From positions 38,450,916 through 38,514,915 of the forward strand of contig NC_067127.1 of the NCBI RefSeq assembly GCF_021347895.1: a stretch of DNA of 64,000 bases, read 5' to 3'. The notes beneath the pieces are model-generated. The model was not told where the DNA came from. It made no database searches and saw nothing but the letters and a program-made list of their open reading frames with translations. Below, piece by piece: positions 60,569-64,000 of the stretch. This DNA is from Acanthochromis polyacanthus. Taxonomy: Eukaryota; Chordata; Actinopteri; Pomacentridae. The position numbers and the translations under genes are program-made. Positions within the stretch are counted from its first letter, which is position 1; each line of letters starts with the position of its first letter.

Positions 60569-63551
60569 CAGTGATGTCGGTAATGCGTTACTTAGTAACG
60601 CGTTACTCTAACCTGACCCCTTTTGTCAGTAACGAGTAATCTAACTCGTTACTATTTCCAAATCAGTAATCAGATTAAAGTTACATATATCCAAGTCACT
60701 TTGACTTACTATTTTGCCATTTTCCTTAGTAAAAATTATTCTTTTTGCTTTCTTCTTGCGTTTCGGGGAGTGACATCACGTACGCGACAAGTCACGTTTT
60801 CAGCATGAGGACAGCTCACGTGTAACCGCAGCGGCACAAACGTAAACAGCAATGGAGGGAGGAGAGAGATGCGCCTTTTCTACCTGGAAATACAGCCATT
60901 ATTTTGAGTTCGTGTCAGCGAAAGACAATAATATTAAGGTTCGTTGTACACTCTGTGCTTGCAACAAAATACTGTCAAGCTTCAAAAACACAACGTCTAA
61001 TTTAAAGAAACATTTAGAGTCGCAGCACAGCACAGTCAAGTTGACACCAGGTGGTGTTAAGCAGAGAGCTGCGAGCAAAGCCACGGCCTCAACTTCTGCA
61101 GGAGGGGACCCGCCACCCAAACAACAAAAGCTGGACTTCGGCGCAAAAGCAGTAAGTGGGGGAGAGTTGAAGAAATTGGTCGGGCGGTATGTTGTCGAGG
61201 AAATGCTGCCCTTAAACACGGTTGACTCGCCCTCGTTTCGTGCCACAAGATTCCTACTACTATCAATGCCGAGCTGCCTCACAGAACATCTTTTTCTTCC
61301 TACCTGGAGAAGGAGTATGCAGAGATGGAGAGAAATCTGAAGGACGCGCTGTGTGAGGTCGACTTTGTGTCAACTACTGTGGACATTTGGACTGCTAGCA
61401 ACAGAAGCTATATGGGAGTAACGCTCCACTGGATCAGTAGATCCACATTAGAGCGCAACAAGGCTGCATTGGCATGTAGGAGAATTCGCGGTAGGCACAC
61501 TTATGATGTTATTGGTGCAGAAATCGAAAAGATTCACTCTTCATATGGACTACTTAACAAAGTAGTTGCAACGGTGACTGATAACGGATCCAACTTTGTC
61601 AAGGCATTTAAAGTTTATCAGCCTGTCACAGAGTCCGATGATGAGACGGAGGAGGAAGAGTCCACTCCCACAAGTGATGATGTCACTTTTTTAGATCTGT
61701 CAGCAATCCTCTCAGACGAGAATGAAAGTGATGGCCAGCTGTCTCTTCCCCCTCACCACAGATGTGCTTCACACACCATCAACATAATTTCCACAACTGA
61801 TGTGGAGAAATATTTAAGTTCCAATGCAGAGAGCAGGGCGGTGTATAGGAGTAGCACAGCAAAATGCACAGCTCTTTGGACCAAATCAAGCAGATCTACT
61901 CTTGCATCAGAAACAGTAGAGGAAGTCACTAAAAGAAAGCTCCTCGTACCGACATCCACAAGGTGGAATTCCTTTTTTGATGCTGTGAAGAGAATCACAG
62001 AAATCCCCATGAATGAACTGAATACTCTGTGCAACAAGATGGGAGTTAAGAGCTTCAAAGACAGAGTACCAGTTTCTGCACGAGTACTGCACCGCCATGA
62101 AGCCTCTAACTGCAGCACTGGATATTTTACAAGGTGACTGTCCTTATGGGACTTTACTCCCCACACTTGAAGTTCTGATGCAGAAGACCCTGGCTTTCAG
62201 AGATGCTCTCTCCAGGATGACTGCAGGCCTTCCAGATGCCATAGTGCAGGTATCCATCTTTAAGCTAGTTTGAACTTCTTGCATCACACTATTTATGAAC
62301 ATGGAACAGAATTCATTATCACTGCAAATTAATAGTAAGACAAATAAAAATGTCATTAAGTAACCTTAAACAATATTAAATCCATAATATTGATTCCACA
62401 TTAGACATGGTTTGCAAGTAATTCAATTACATAATAAATAGTAGGCCTTGTAGGCTACAACAAGGTAATACTAATAAGCACATCAATGATATTTTTCAGT
62501 CTATCCAAACCCGTTTTGCCAGTGTGCTGGACAACAAAGATGCCCTTCTTGCAGCTGCCAGTTGTCCAAAATTCAAACTCAGATGGCTGAGAGATGAAGG
62601 TAGGAGGGAACAAGTAAAGGAACTTCTGACAGCAGAGTGTCGCACAACTGCTCCTGCAGCACAGAGCCCTGCCAGTGTGCCCGCTACGTCTGCCAGCCGA
62701 GGTGAGATGGACTTTTTTACTTTTGAGGCAGAGACAGAGGAGACCTACTCGGCAGAAAAGGAGGTCATGGACTATCTGAGATCAGGCTATGATCTTCAGA
62801 TTCTGCATCAGTTTCCAAACATTAGGAACATTTTCTTGAAGTATAACACTCCAACCCCATCAAGCGCTCCTGTGGAGCAGCTTTTCAGTCTGGGAGGTTT
62901 GGTCCTCACACCCAGAAGAAATAGACTTTCAGACAAGAGGTTTGAGAAGCTTCTGTTAATGAGATACAACCACTGGTTTACTCGCCCTGATCCACTGTTT
63001 CACCCATAAAATGAGATTAGGCCAAACTAACAACATTAGACAGGATATCAACCTGCATGTAGTGTTATTACTGTTTTGTTTTGTAAAACCACTCCTTGCT
63101 GCTCTAATGCTGTGAAAATCAGGTTCAGTGTTTAAAACAATTTAATAGTTACAATTAAACAATGTAGATTAAAAATAGTATGTTATGCCATCACAGTGTT
63201 AACAGTTAAATATGCGAAGTCCAGAAAGACTGTCTTTATTTTATAAAAACATATTTTTTTCAGGAAATAGTATTTAAGTTAAACTTATAAATGTGAGGAG
63301 ATACATTGTTTACTTGACATTACTGTTAAAAATACACTTCTAATAAAGTGAATGACAAAACCGGTTGTGATGGTTTTTTTTTATTGAGGCGGGTTGTCAG
63401 CAGCTGCTGAATGTAACTTATGAAGTAACTATTAATCTAACTTAGTTACTTTTAAAATTAAGTAATCAGTAAAGTAGCTAAGTTACTTTTTAAAGGAGTA
63501 ATCAGTAGTCAATAATCAGATTACTCTTTCAAGGTAGCTGTGGCAACACTG
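60569..63551 (+). mobile_element. hAT transposon with perfect 8-bp target duplication
   Basis: Ends CAGTG and CACTG. Target duplication GTTTCAGC at 60561-60568 and 63552-63559. Subterminal regions are rich in GTTACT/AGTAAC repeats at both ends. 2,983 bp. It encodes a frameshifted transposase. The insertion is inside LINE ORF1. Confidence 0.95.
60852..63009 (+). pseudogene. hAT transposase gene, frameshifted (BED finger to hATC dimerisation domain)
   Basis: A BED zinc finger is encoded at 60852-61040 (VRCTLCACNKILSSF; SNLKKHLESQH). Then come VDFVSTTVDIWTASNRSYMG (transposase core), a Glu/Asp-rich insert, HRCASHTINIISTTDVEKYL and RWNSFFDAVKRI. After an apparent intron (62251-62499, CAG|GTATCC ... 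TTTTCAG) the C-terminus ends TPTPSSAPVEQLFSLGG then RRNRLSDKRFEKLLLMRYN, the hATC domain. Frame changes near 61245 and 62060 disable it. It is otherwise near complete, so it died recently. Confidence 0.88.
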
Positions 63552-64000
63552 GTTTCAGCAGTATCAGCGATGATGGAAGAGCATGATTACACAGATATAA
63601 ACAGCTCTGAGGCTTTGGAGGTCGATCCAGGGTTCGCCCCCCAGCCCGATTCACCCAGCAGCAGCCCGGCGCCCAAGAAAAGCTGCGGTGGGAATCGTGA
63701 GCCTGAGCCATCTTTACTGTCCATACTGAACGACAGGGCAGAAGAAGTTAAGTGTATGATAAATCTGAACTCTGACGACATCAAAGAAATGAAGAAAGCC
63801 GTTGAGCATCTGCAGGAGGAGGTTGGTGACATCAAAACAGAGAACATGGAGCTTAAAACGAAATGTGCAAAGTAGGAGTCTGACATGGAGAATCTACAAA
63901 AGCGCATTGCAGACGCAGAACGCTACAAGTGCAGGTGGTGCCTTTGCCTCTATGGGTTGCCCGAGCACGGCGAAGAAAATGAAGGAGAAGGTAACGGCAG

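Larger units (their letters stand above)
60513..63875 (+). pseudogene. LINE ORF1, interrupted by hAT and by an in-frame stop
   Basis: Starts MLKAQDKKEETKRKLRVS, is cut by the hAT element, and resumes after it with MMEEHDYTDINSSEALEVDP, a Pro/Ser-rich stretch and a coiled coil (MKKAVEHLQEEVGDIKTENM). Coiled coil followed by an RRM-like region is the L1 ORF1 layout. An in-frame TAG at 63873-63875 precedes continued reading of LQKRIADAERYK and LYGLPEHGEEN, so the copy was already broken or broke independently of the insertion. Confidence 0.75.
60255..64000 (+). mobile_element. L1-type LINE, 5' end, head-to-head with cul9 and carrying a hAT insertion
   Basis: A GC-rich 5' UTR starts with GCAAGATGGCGGC (60263-60275), a YY1-type site placed as in L1 5' UTRs. 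It is followed by an untranslated leader and an ORF1 start at 60513. The element continues past the window. A 2,983-bp hAT element interrupts ORF1. The exact 5' limit is inferred from the YY1 site. It is transcribed away from cul9. Confidence 0.75.

Overview
The window is vertebrate nuclear DNA, almost certainly from a percomorph teleost fish. It has small exons with canonical GT/AG introns, typical fish transposons (Tc1/mariner, hAT, PIF/Harbinger-like, piggyBac-type MITE, P-element/THAP-like, L1- and L2-type LINEs, a tRNA-derived SINE) and very heavy minisatellite content. No prokaryotic-style genes, rRNA genes or CRISPR arrays are visible.

One host gene dominates: cul9 (PARC, the p53-associated parkin-like cytoplasmic protein), on the minus strand from a non-coding first exon near 60.0 kb to a stop codon at 8431. 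I resolved 44 coding exons by matching conserved CUL9 protein segments to GT/AG junctions. Every exon phase agrees with its neighbour, and the exon lengths sum to 7,740 nt (2,579 codons plus stop), close to the roughly 2,500 residues of mammalian CUL9. The order is conserved N-terminal region, CPH domain, helical repeats, DOC/APC10 domain, cullin-homology region with a neddylation lysine, RING1-IBR-RING2 with the catalytic cysteine, Ariadne domain and acidic tail. The gene looks intact.

Layout: 1-8.4 kb is downstream of cul9 (36-bp minisatellite, broken L2-type LINE, 590-bp inverted-repeat transposon, 11-bp minisatellite, probable 3' UTR). From 8.4 to 58.4 kb lie the cul9 coding exons. Their introns carry at least fifteen tandem arrays, about a third of the gene's length, plus many transposons. 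Intron 6 (47.2-52.7 kb) holds a Harbinger-type element with a nested SINE, then a THAP/P-type element carrying an intact, apparently young Tc1 transposon. From 60.26 kb to the end is the 5' end of an L1-type LINE running away from cul9, with a 2,983-bp hAT transposon inserted in its ORF1 and bounded by a perfect 8-bp target duplication.

The most unusual signal is the relation between minisatellites and splice sites. In several introns the repeat unit contains the authentic 3' splice acceptor of the next exon, in two cases with the first bases of that exon. The acceptor of exon 10 is present ten times at 62-bp spacing and that of exon 12 eleven times at about 41-bp spacing. The acceptors of exons 38 and 30 sit at the edge of arrays built from the same sequence. 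Two 5' splice sites (exons 22 and 29) are also tandemly duplicated. This suggests tandem duplication recurrently seeded at exon-intron junctions within one gene.
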